DNA of 64,000 nt from Desulforapulum sp034007745 (GTDB taxonomy: Bacteria; Desulfobacterota; Desulfobacteria; Desulfobacterales; Desulfobacteraceae): the NCBI GenBank assembly GCA_034007745.1, contig JAVEQI010000010.1:21382-85381 (forward strand). Direction: 5' to 3'. Positions 43,678 to 51,692 of this stretch are shown here, in pieces; the first letter of the stretch is position 1; each line of letters starts with the position of its first letter. The notes under the pieces were generated by a model. That model made no database searches. It had not been told where the DNA came from and saw nothing but the letters and a program-made list of their open reading frames with translations. The translations under genes and the position numbers were made by a program.

Positions 43678-44726
43678 AGGGCGTTAAACCTCTCCTGGAT
43701 GAGTTCCGCAACAATGCTCACGGCGATTTCCTCGGGGGTCTGGGCATTGATGTCAAGTCCGATGGGCGAGTGGATCATATCAAGTCTCTCTTGGAGGATA
43801 CCCTGATTCAGCAGATAGTCGTAAATGATTTTTTTCTTGGAACGGCTGCCAACCATGCCGATGTAGGCGGCCCGGGTTTCAAGGGCCTGCTCAAGGATGG
43901 TTCGGTCGTAGAGATGTCCCCTGGTCATGATGACTATATAGCTGCCTTCATCCACGGTAAACCCGTCAAAGCAGCGATCAAAACTGTTAAGCACATGAAC
44001 CTGGGCCATGGGAAAGCGTTGCTTGTTGGCAAACTCATCCCGGTCGTCCATCACAATGGTTTTAAAGCCAATCCGGCTTGCAAGTCGGGCTGTTTCGATG
44101 GAAAGGTGGCCTGCACCCAGGATGAAAAGGACACCGTTGAATCTGGCTGGTTCCACAAAAAAAGTTTCCTCCTCAAGATGGACAAGCCCCGGGGAGCGCA
44201 TGAGATCGGCATGATCCGCAAGCTGTTCTATTGTCTCGTCGGTTAGTCTGACCGGGGCTGCCGTCCATTGGCGGCTGTCTGTATCCAGGAGGAAACGCTC
44301 GATGGAATAGATGCTATCATTTTTTTTATTAAGTCTGCTTGCGGTGAAACCATTTTTATTTCTGGCAATCATATCCAGGTGTTTCGTAAAAAAATCAAGA
44401 TTTTCGGCTGTGGCAGGCAGATATTCCAGCAGCAGTGTGATATTTCCCCCACAGACCATGTCCATGTCCCGGTAGGCCGTGGAATCCAATGTAAAATCCT
44501 GAATCAGGAAACCCTCTCTGTTCTTGAAAAAATCTTCCCCAATTTCCTGGACCCTTGCCTCTACCCATCCGCCGCCAATGGTTCCGCTGATACGGCCGTC
44601 TCCGTGGACAATCATTTTTGTCCCGGCAGACCTTGGTGCAGAACCTTCTTTACTCAGTATGGTAGCCATGACAACTGCCTGGCCTTGTTTTAAACTCGCA
44701 TGTACCGCTTTAATATTATTGGACAT
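43674..44726 (-). CDS. XdhC/CoxI-family Mo-hydroxylase maturation protein
   Basis: 350 aa. N-terminal XdhC_CoxI domain (VVMATILSKEGSAPRSAGTKMIV, GTIGGGWVE) and a C-terminal Rossmann domain with LFILGAGHLSIETARLASRIGF and YIGMVGSRSKKKIIYDYLLNQ. XdhC binds Mo cofactor, promotes its sulfuration and inserts it into xanthine dehydrogenase-type enzymes. The frame extends to 44870 but ATG 44726 (MSNNIKAVHASLKQG) fits the family and starts 2 nt after the upstream stop. Confidence 0.9.
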   Translation of the reverse strand: MSNNIKAVHASLKQGQAVVMATILSKEGSAPRSAGTKMIVHGDGRISGTIGGGWVEARVQEIGEDFFKNREGFLIQDFTLDSTAYRDMDMVCGGNITLLLEYLPATAENLDFFTKHLDMIARNKNGFTASRLNKKNDSIYSIERFLLDTDSRQWTAAPVRLTDETIEQLADHADLMRSPGLVHLEEETFFVEPARFNGVLFILGAGHLSIETARLASRIGFKTIVMDDRDEFANKQRFPMAQVHVLNSFDRCFDGFTVDEGSYIVIMTRGHLYDRTILEQALETRAAYIGMVGSRSKKKIIYDYLLNQGILQERLDMIHSPIGLDINAQTPEEIAVSIVAELIQERFNAL

Positions 44727-44728
44727 TT

Positions 44729-46171
44729 TTATCTTGTTTTTATCCTTCGCTTTTGAATTTGTGAAAAAATTTTTATGGTGCTGGGCGAGATTCTGTGGAT
44801 TTTCAAATTGCCCTGATCCACGAGTTGTTTGATGGCGGGAATCCCATAAATTGCCCGGTGGATCCTGCAACAGATTTTTTCCACCGCAAGGCCGGTTTTA
44901 TCCGGGGCTGACCAGAATTCGATGTTCAACAGACAGGGATCTTTCCGGCCGGATATCCTTTTAAGCTCTGTTTGTTTATTCCCTGGTTCCTCAGTTTTAA
45001 TCAGGGAGACCTGAAAATCCAATATTTCATCCAGGCTGAAAACAGCCTCGTCCATCTCGTCCATTCGAAGTTCCTGCTGCTTTAACCTGACAACGCTTCT
45101 ACCCCTGGTTCTGTCCAGCCGCTTGAGGTTCGATCCACAGGGGCATGGCCCTTCAAGGAAAGATGCCCTGTCGCCGGTTCGGTATCGAATCAGGGGCATA
45201 CCTGTTCTTGTGAGGGTGGTTATGGTAATTTCCCCCTCTTTACCAGGGGGCAGAGGGGAACCAGTTTTGTCCACGATTTCAAAAAAAAGATCAGCCTCCC
45301 TTAAATGGCATCCCCGGCGGGCCGCGCATTCAACTCCGCCGCCAAGCCCTGTTTCAGTCATGCCGTAATGGATAAATACAGGACAACCCCAGATTTCACT
45401 GATACCCCTTATTATAGAGAGAGGCACATAATCTCCAGTCAAAAGAGCACTTTTGATTCTGCCCGGGGAAGTGGTCCGGCTCCGGGACCTGGCCCGGGAG
45501 CTTCGGGCAAGGCAGAGCACCTGAACCGGCAGGCCGATGATGCAGTCGACCCCGGCATGATCCATCGTTTGAAGCGTCTTTTCGGGATCATCCACAAAAC
45601 CATGGACCAGGGTTTCACAACCTGTTTGATCCAGCCCCGCTTTTACCCTTTCCCCCACTGACCCGAAATTGGGACCGGGCATCAGAACCATAACCTTTTC
45701 ACCGGGTTTTACCATGGTTTCCATGCCGTGGCTGAAAAAATTTTTTGTAAGCTCCAGATCCTTGCCCGTGAAGAAAATTCGCTTGGGACAGCTCGTGGTG
45801 CCCGAAGTTTGAAGGGTGGTGATCCTTGCGATCTCACCCTGGGATACACAGAGCATCTGCAATCCATTACGTTCCATATCCGGGGGAAAGATAAACGGTA
45901 ATTTCCGTATATCTCGAATGGATCTTAAATGGTCTGGAGTTACATTTTTTAAATGTTCCCGGTAAAAGGGGCTGTTTCCCATTGCTATTTCCAGGGTTTT
46001 CTTCACCATGGCAAGCTGATATTGCTCCAGATCGGGTATTCTGACCTTTTTTGAGTATGCTCGGGATTTTTGCAGGATAGCCAGCCCGGGAGCCCATATA
46101 TCCGGGTTGGCTATCCTGGTGGCGATCCAGCTGTCCAGCGGGGTTATTTCAAATTTCATTGTTTTACTCAA
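44729..46171 (-). CDS. AMP-dependent CoA ligase-like protein, DVU_1553 type
   Basis: 480 aa, ANL superfamily, PaaK/phenylacetate-CoA ligase branch. Seen: AMGNSPFYREHLKN, phosphate loop TLQTSGTTSCPKRIFFTG, YGMTETGLGGGVEC (A5), EGEITITTLTRTGMPLIRYRTGD (A7) and GRSVVR. The C-terminal domain is divergent and the usual late catalytic Lys is not obvious to me. I recognise the type as the DVU_1553 family that accompanies Mo aldehyde oxidoreductases; substrate unknown. It may activate a carboxylate product or a cofactor precursor. Confidence 0.85.
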   Translation of the reverse strand: MSKTMKFEITPLDSWIATRIANPDIWAPGLAILQKSRAYSKKVRIPDLEQYQLAMVKKTLEIAMGNSPFYREHLKNVTPDHLRSIRDIRKLPFIFPPDMERNGLQMLCVSQGEIARITTLQTSGTTSCPKRIFFTGKDLELTKNFFSHGMETMVKPGEKVMVLMPGPNFGSVGERVKAGLDQTGCETLVHGFVDDPEKTLQTMDHAGVDCIIGLPVQVLCLARSSRARSRSRTTSPGRIKSALLTGDYVPLSIIRGISEIWGCPVFIHYGMTETGLGGGVECAARRGCHLREADLFFEIVDKTGSPLPPGKEGEITITTLTRTGMPLIRYRTGDRASFLEGPCPCGSNLKRLDRTRGRSVVRLKQQELRMDEMDEAVFSLDEILDFQVSLIKTEEPGNKQTELKRISGRKDPCLLNIEFWSAPDKTGLAVEKICCRIHRAIYGIPAIKQLVDQGNLKIHRISPSTIKIFSQIQKRRIKTR

Positions 46172-46236
46172 TAATCAAGTTCTTTTCAGGCTGTATTATA
46201 GGCCGTCTCCTCGTCATACGGCAATGATGTCATTCC

Positions 46237-46335
46237 GCCCCCTTGGTTATCCAAACCTAGGAGAATATCTTGGCCCTCCCCTGAGAATATTGCCCTTTGG
46301 TTTCCAATGTTCCGGTCAGGGTAACCAAAGGGGGC
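46237..46335. repeat. Long-range inverted repeat inside the accessory operon
   Basis: GCCCCCTTGGTTA (46237-46249) pairs with TAACCAAAGGGGGC (46322-46335) with one bulged base, closing a 72-nt loop. It fills the 172-bp gap between the TrsS gene and the ligase gene, the largest gap within the run of accessory genes. May be an RNA processing or attenuation structure. Confidence 0.6.
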
Positions 46336-46343
46336 TTTACTAC

Positions 46344-47840
46344 CTACCACCCCTTCCGATAGAGACTTCGGCCATTAACATCGGTCAGGTTATACATGCA
46401 AAAGGGAATCAGCCGTCCGTCCGGTGAAAACACGTGGATGCAGCAATCCTGCACCCTTTCCAGATCAAGATTCCAGGCATCCTGGAACACCATGCACGAG
46501 ATTGAAAACATGTGGGTTTTCAATCGACTCAGAAACATGTCAAGATCCATTGGTTGTCCCATGGAGTGATCAGAAGCTTGATCGAGTGCATGATTCTGGA
46601 TGGAATCCATCGGGGGTCGGGACAATATCGAAAGGCCAGGGGGCTTTTTAACGCTGCTCTTCGATTCTGGGTCCTGCCTGTTTTCAAGGGGCGCCTCCAT
46701 CTGATATTCCTGCTCCTTCACCGAAGGAGAGGCCCATTGTCTGGCAATGAAATCGATGGTGCTGGTTGCACCCTGGCGACCGTTTTCAACCTTTGTGACA
46801 GGTTTATGGCGGGTCAGGGGTTTGAGCTGTCCATCGGGCATGATCACAAAATTACCATGGAATGAGCACAGGGCGTTTTCTCAGCCAGGGGGTCGAAAAT
46901 GGGAGCCGTCGATTCCTGTCTGGACTTGAATATGTTGAATCACGTGGGGCAGGGTGATTCTTGGTTTCTCCTCCCGGAGATTCGGGAATCGCCCGAAATA
47001 GCTGATGGGCTGGAAATGAACTCCCCGGACATGGGGGGAGCGCCCCATGCCAAACCGGATAATCTCGCCCACCTGGGAGTCGTTCACCCCCGGTACCAGG
47101 GTGGGAACCAGCACAACGCCGATATTTTGTTCCTGACAGAGGTCTATGACCCGTTTCTTTATACTCTGGAGTTTTTTCCCCCTCAGCTTCAGGTGAACCC
47201 TGTCATCCACCCCGTCAAACTGTAGAAAAACACTGGAAAGCCCTGCCTGTTTGAGTCTTGCCAGGATTGTCTCCTCGCCTGCAAGGCGAACTCCGTTGGT
47301 GTTTAGCTGAATAAAGCTGAAGCCCATCTCTTTACCCATGCGGACTATTTCCGGAAGATCGTCTCTTACCGTTGGCTCCCCGCCCGAAATCTGGATGTTG
47401 CACTGGCCGCTGGTGAGTTCTTTTATCCGTTTGTACCAGCCTCTTATCTCTTCAAGAGTCGGGTCTTTAATATTATTTGGGGGATTCTCCTTGCTGTCGG
47501 CAAAGCATACCGGACAGTTGAGGTTGCAGCGATGGGTGATCTCGATCAGAGCCGTGCAGGTTCGCTGCTTGTGCTGGGGGCAGATGCCGCAGTCAAAGGG
47601 GCAGCCCTTGTCTGTTTGTGTGGCATGTCGCCTCGGTCCTGCCTTGGTTTTGTTCCTGACCCAATTATTCATTGAGGGTTCACCCTGCCAGATCAGGGTT
47701 CGCATGGGACCGTGTTCAGGACACTCTTTGACGAGGTATACAGACTCCCCCTCCTGCTCCCTTCTTGCGGAAATTTTTTTCAGGCAATGGGGACAGAGAC
47801 TCTGGGTTAACCCATGGGCACAGTTATTTTCCAGGGGCAT
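46344..47840 (-). CDS. trsS: TrsS-type radical SAM selenoprotein (Sec at TGA 46881-46883)
   Basis: 498 aa if TGA at codon 320 is read as selenocysteine. The first part has CPHCLKKISARR, GCPFDCGICPQHKQ (extra clusters) and the radical SAM motif HRCNLNCPVC (about residue 100), ISGGEPT and VHFQPISYFGRF. The frame then reads HFRPPG-TGA-ENALCSFHGNFVIMPDGQL without interruption, continuing conserved-looking sequence (LKPLTRHKP) to 46344. I recall a family named radical SAM (seleno)protein TrsS found with Mo-hydroxylase clusters. Starts 2 nt after the C-GCAxxG gene. The SECIS structure after the TGA was not resolved by eye. Confidence 0.88.
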
Positions 47841-47842
47841 GA

Positions 47843-48298
47843 CTAGGACTCCTCCCTGGGAACGCCTGGGTCTATACCATTTTCCACCAGAAGTTCCATA
47901 ACCCTATCATAGGTGTCACTAATTATACTGCCGCAACGCTGGGCCATCTCCATGGAATTTGCTTTCCCCTCGGTAATCTGGTGGCAGAGGCCTCCCCCAT
48001 GGGGTTCTGTCCGTTCATCAAACCATTCGTTCAACTGGGCCAGCATGGGTTGAAAGGATGCAAGTTCCTGCTCTTCATCGCCGCCCTTTCCAGCGTAAAG
48101 GGCCAGGATGCAAGCCCCAGCTGTCATGGCTCCGCAAGTGCCAGAACAGGTGCCAGCACCATTAGCAAGCCCTGCCATGGCCCTGACCAGGGGCGGATTT
48201 TCCCGGCCCTGCTCTTCAAGGGCCATGATCATCATCATCTGGCTGCAGGGATATTTTTTTGCCTGTAATGAAATCAGGCGCATCATGGTGTCGCTCAT
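47843..48298 (-). CDS. C-GCAxxG-C-C family redox protein, DVU_1555 type
   Basis: 151 aa. KYPCSQMMMIMALEEQG, GAGTCSGTCGAMTAGACIL, GGGLCHQITEG and MAQRCGSIISDTYDRVM give the spaced Cys pattern of this family, thought to bind metal or clusters. The GC[AT] block is doubled (CSGTC). ATG 48298 overlaps the methyltransferase stop (ATGA). Part of the accessory set of the Mo aldehyde oxidoreductase; activity unknown. Confidence 0.85.
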   Translation of the reverse strand: MSDTMMRLISLQAKKYPCSQMMMIMALEEQGRENPPLVRAMAGLANGAGTCSGTCGAMTAGACILALYAGKGGDEEQELASFQPMLAQLNEWFDERTEPHGGGLCHQITEGKANSMEMAQRCGSIISDTYDRVMELLVENGIDPGVPREES

Positions 48299-49035
48299 AT
48301 TTTTTCCCGTTGTTTTTTCTTTTTTGCAATGATTCTGAAATATCCAGGGCGACTTGCCCGGATGATTTCACAGGTATGCAGCGATGAAGGACACTCCCCG
48401 CCGAATACGTCAGCCCAGAACTTGACCAACGAACCGTGGTCAAAAACCGCCTGGCCCGCAATCTGGGTCAGCAAATGGGACAAATCCTCCCATCTAGGAT
48501 TTTCAAAACCCGCACCCTGTACCAATTCCTGTATCTCCTGTTTGTCCAGGGCCTGCCTGAACCCGCAGATCAGGGGTATATTTTTCAACTGGTCGCGGTA
48601 TCTTTTTTCCCTGATGTGGATATCACAGAGTACAAGTGCTCCTCCGGGTTCAAGCACCCGTCCAAATTCCCCAAGCGTGACCCCCATATCGGGGGTCAGC
48701 GAAAGAACACACTCACAGAACAGAGCCCTGAAGCTGTTGGACCTGAAGGGCAGGGTCTGGGCCCTGGCCTGGATCCTAGATTTACCGGGGTTTAACCTCA
48801 GCAGATCGAGGTCAGAATCGATGCCCCAGGCAAGTAACGAAAACTCCCCTGCTAACATCTTTACTGCGGCCCCATATCCGCACCCCACGTCAAGAACCCG
48901 ATGGCCGGGTTCAAGCCCGCACTTCATGGCAGACTCCCGGGTCAGCCCAAGGCCGCCAGGTCTCAGCACCGGCCCGGTAAGCCGCTGGAGGATGGGAGTT
49001 TTGTAAAGAGCCTTGGTTATGACAGATTTTAACAT
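48295..49035 (-). CDS. SAM-dependent methyltransferase, DVU_1556 type
   Basis: 246 aa. SAM motif HRVLDVGCGYGAAVKML (about residues 46-62), AWGIDSDLDLLRLN, LPFRSNSFRALFCECVLSLTPD and LEPGGALVLCDIHIREK. The N-terminal LRPGGLGLTRESAMKCGL is typical of the cluster-linked family. Substrate unknown; a partner for the radical SAM protein is inferred from constant neighbourhood. Confidence 0.88.
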   Translation of the reverse strand: MLKSVITKALYKTPILQRLTGPVLRPGGLGLTRESAMKCGLEPGHRVLDVGCGYGAAVKMLAGEFSLLAWGIDSDLDLLRLNPGKSRIQARAQTLPFRSNSFRALFCECVLSLTPDMGVTLGEFGRVLEPGGALVLCDIHIREKRYRDQLKNIPLICGFRQALDKQEIQELVQGAGFENPRWEDLSHLLTQIAGQAVFDHGSLVKFWADVFGGECPSSLHTCEIIRASRPGYFRIIAKKKKQREKI

Positions 49036-49039
49036 CGGG

Positions 49040-49252
49040 TTACTTGTCTTCCAGCAGTTTTTCCACCTCTAGCATCTTACCCACTGCTATCTCTTCCGGA
49101 ACAAGGACCATGCCGCAGGAGGGACAGAGGGGAAGCTCAACGGTGAAACTGCCGTTCATATAATCAATCCTGACCCTGTCGAGCTTGAGCAGGCAATCGC
49201 AGGGCAGGCATTTCCACTCTTTATTCTCTTCTATTCCAAGATTGGTTATCAT
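49040..49252 (-). CDS. Small four-cysteine redox protein, DVU_1557 type
   Basis: 70 aa. KEWKCLPCDCLLKLDRVRID and LPLCPSCGMVLVPEEIAVGKM give CxxCxC and CxxC motifs, rubredoxin/zinc-ribbon like. ATG 49252 has GGGAGG 11 nt upstream and overlaps the end of the large Fe-S flavoprotein gene. The longer open frame to 49435 lies inside that gene and is rejected. Confidence 0.85.
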   Translation of the reverse strand: MITNLGIEENKEWKCLPCDCLLKLDRVRIDYMNGSFTVELPLCPSCGMVLVPEEIAVGKMLEVEKLLEDK

Positions 49253-49253
49253 A

Positions 49254-51623
49254 TCAGCTTTTTCCTCCCGTTCCTTTCCTCTCAATAACCTGCATTCGAT
49301 GGCAATAGCTGTTGTGGATATGGTATCCAGCCGAGGCCGGGGAATATTCAACCCAAAAAGTAACAAGGGATGGCCTGTGGGCCACAAGGAAATGACCGTT
49401 ATTGAGGCTCTGCATTTTACAGCCCGTACTCTCACCGTGGGTGATCGCCGCCCTTATGTCCCGGTGGAGAATACGCCTCTTTTCAAGTTTTTCATTTACC
49501 CTGGGTGATATGTGCAGAACGGCCTCATCAGTTTCTGGTTCAGTCCGGTGCCAGAGCTGTTCAAGGAGGTCTCGTTTAAGTCCTTCCCTGTTCTCCCGAC
49601 TTTGGGACAGGCCTGTTTTGGGTCGGTCTGCCGGGTCTGGATTGAAATGGTCCGGTACTGATCCCTTTGGGGGAAAGATGAAATCAAGGAGATGAACCGT
49701 TCGTTTTCCGGCTCCTCTGATTTGTTCCCTGCACATGGCACAGTATACAAGATAATCAAGTTCACTCTCCCCGACCCTCTGGGCGAGCTGTTTCTTTGCC
49801 ATATCAGGATTGGCATTTTCCATGAGGCCGCCAAACCCGCAGCATTCGGTCTTTTTTCCACTTAGCTCAAGCTCTTTTACGGGGATGGAGAGTTTTGCAG
49901 CAACGCTTCTTGCTGCGGCCTGAATCTGAGGCTGGTTTCTTGTGGTGCAGGGGTCGTGGATTGCAACTGGGCTTCGGGAGTCAGGCCTGCCTTTACCTGG
50001 CATATCAGTTTGATCAAATTGCCCAACCTTGTCCATGACTTCCCAAAGGGAGAGAACCTCTATCTGGGGAAGATAAAGTTTGAACATCTCCATGCACGAG
50101 GAGCAGGCAAGGATCATAATGGGCCCGCCCATATTCTGCCAATTTCTTTCAATAAGCGAGATTCCATCACCTGTTTTGGACTCATTCCCGGACCAATGGG
50201 CAGGTGCTGCACAGCACTGGAGCATCAGGCCCGTGCAGTCAGATTGATTGGCCAGCAGAAATTGATAGGTCTGAATGACCTGGTCGGGATTTGACCCGGC
50301 AAGCTGGCAGCCTGGGAAAAAGGCAAAATCGCTCTTAGCACTACCTGGAGCGTGTTCCCAGAGCATGAAGCTGTCCGAATTGCTGAAGGCCATGTCGTCC
50401 AGGGCAAAGGCATGGGCCGACGGGGGCATTTTTTTATTCTCCACCATATCCCTTCTGGCATCCAGGCACAGATCCGCCATGGGGAAATTCTCCGGACAGA
50501 TCTCGGTGCATAATCCGCAGAGGCTGCAGGAGTTGATCATGAGGTTTGCCGCATGATCCCCAAGAACTATGGTGGCGTTGTTGTAAATCTCCCTTGCATA
50601 GCGTTTGGGATAGCCGTTGAAATGGGCCAGATAGGGACATACCTTGACGCATTCCAGACACTTGCACTGGATGCATCGTTCAGCCTCGGCTCTGGCTTCG
50701 TCTTCTGTATATCCCGTTTCCGGATTTTCTGGTTCAATTCGGAGAAGCTCCACAATACCTTCAAGGCTGGTATAGAGCCTTGTGGGATATGGGCCTTCCT
50801 TCTCCCTGCCTTCGGTAAGGCTGACTTTTTGTGTGAATCTTTCCATGGAAAGAGCTGCGGCTCTTCCCTGGAATGCCTGGGTCATGGGCGGTACATTGGT
50901 TGAAATATTGCCGGATTGCAAGTTTTGCCCGGGAGCGTTAAAACCCCCTGCAAACAACCCCTTCCGTTTAAGGGCAAAGGTTCGTTCTGCCGGCAATTCT
51001 TTCTCTACCAGGGGCGCTGTTTCCGGGGTATCCAGGCCCAGGTACACTGCCGAGAATTCATTCAGGAGATCTGCAAGGGCATCTCCATCGACTGTTTTTT
51101 TTTCGACCTTGAGGCCAAGGGTGTAGAGTGTGGCAAGTTCCTGATCCACAACCTTGTCTGGAAGGAGAGTGTCGGGTAAATCCCAGAGGGTTCCCCCGAG
51201 CCTGTCGTAAGCCGTGAAAAGGGTCACTTCATACCCTTTTTTCAAGAGTTCCAGGGCGGCCACAAGTGAACTGAGGTTCTCTCCCACAACTGCCATGGTA
51301 AATTTTTTTTTGGGCATGGGAATGGTGCGGATTCTTGGCCTTGGCTGATTGACACAAAATTCTTCAAGGGCACCGATGGAGATGGGGCCCCCAAGATTGT
51401 TTCTCAAACAACTCTTTTCACAGGGATGATCACAAATTCTGGCAAAAATACCGGGAAAGGGAAGACTTCGTGCAAGGGTTTTCCAGGCGTCGGAAAACTT
51501 TTGTTTAGCGATCTGATCCACAAACGTTCGTGCATCCAGGTGTAGGGGGCAGGCAGACTGGCAGGCCGGAGCCTCCTCCTGGATGCATTGTTTTTCCACC
51601 TGGCGTAACTTTTTTTGATCCAT
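49254..51623 (-). CDS. Pyridine-nucleotide-disulfide oxidoreductase / dicluster Fe-S protein, DVU_1558 type
   Basis: 789 aa. N-terminal GltD-like cluster region (CQSACPLHLDARTF, CDHPCEKSCLRN), FAD/NAD Rossmann segment VVGENLSSLVAALELLKKGY (glycines partly replaced, so nucleotide binding may be altered), CIQCKCLECVKVCP and CSLCGLCTEICP clusters (about 320-385), a CCG-type region with GLMLQCCAAPAHW, HDPCTTRNQ and TECCGFGGLMENANPD, and a C-terminal tail with LHISPRVNEKLEKRRILHRDI. Likely passes electrons to or from the aldehyde oxidoreductase. Follows mop by about 70 nt. Confidence 0.87.
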   Translation of the reverse strand: MDQKKLRQVEKQCIQEEAPACQSACPLHLDARTFVDQIAKQKFSDAWKTLARSLPFPGIFARICDHPCEKSCLRNNLGGPISIGALEEFCVNQPRPRIRTIPMPKKKFTMAVVGENLSSLVAALELLKKGYEVTLFTAYDRLGGTLWDLPDTLLPDKVVDQELATLYTLGLKVEKKTVDGDALADLLNEFSAVYLGLDTPETAPLVEKELPAERTFALKRKGLFAGGFNAPGQNLQSGNISTNVPPMTQAFQGRAAALSMERFTQKVSLTEGREKEGPYPTRLYTSLEGIVELLRIEPENPETGYTEDEARAEAERCIQCKCLECVKVCPYLAHFNGYPKRYAREIYNNATIVLGDHAANLMINSCSLCGLCTEICPENFPMADLCLDARRDMVENKKMPPSAHAFALDDMAFSNSDSFMLWEHAPGSAKSDFAFFPGCQLAGSNPDQVIQTYQFLLANQSDCTGLMLQCCAAPAHWSGNESKTGDGISLIERNWQNMGGPIMILACSSCMEMFKLYLPQIEVLSLWEVMDKVGQFDQTDMPGKGRPDSRSPVAIHDPCTTRNQPQIQAAARSVAAKLSIPVKELELSGKKTECCGFGGLMENANPDMAKKQLAQRVGESELDYLVYCAMCREQIRGAGKRTVHLLDFIFPPKGSVPDHFNPDPADRPKTGLSQSRENREGLKRDLLEQLWHRTEPETDEAVLHISPRVNEKLEKRRILHRDIRAAITHGESTGCKMQSLNNGHFLVAHRPSLVTFWVEYSPASAGYHIHNSYCHRMQVIERKGTGGKS

Positions 51624-51692
51624 GGTTTCTTTACCTGTTTTTCCAGGGACGAGCGCAACGGCCGCCCCTGGAATATTCCTGCTCGTAAAAAT

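Noticed and set aside
46344..46847. Separate 167-aa hypothetical gene
   Set aside because: It is the part of the TrsS gene after the selenocysteine codon; the reading frame is continuous through TGA 46881-46883.
49253..49435. Longer start for the four-Cys protein
   Set aside because: The extra 61 codons lie inside the preceding gene in another frame and are not conserved-looking; ATG 49252 has a good GGGAGG.
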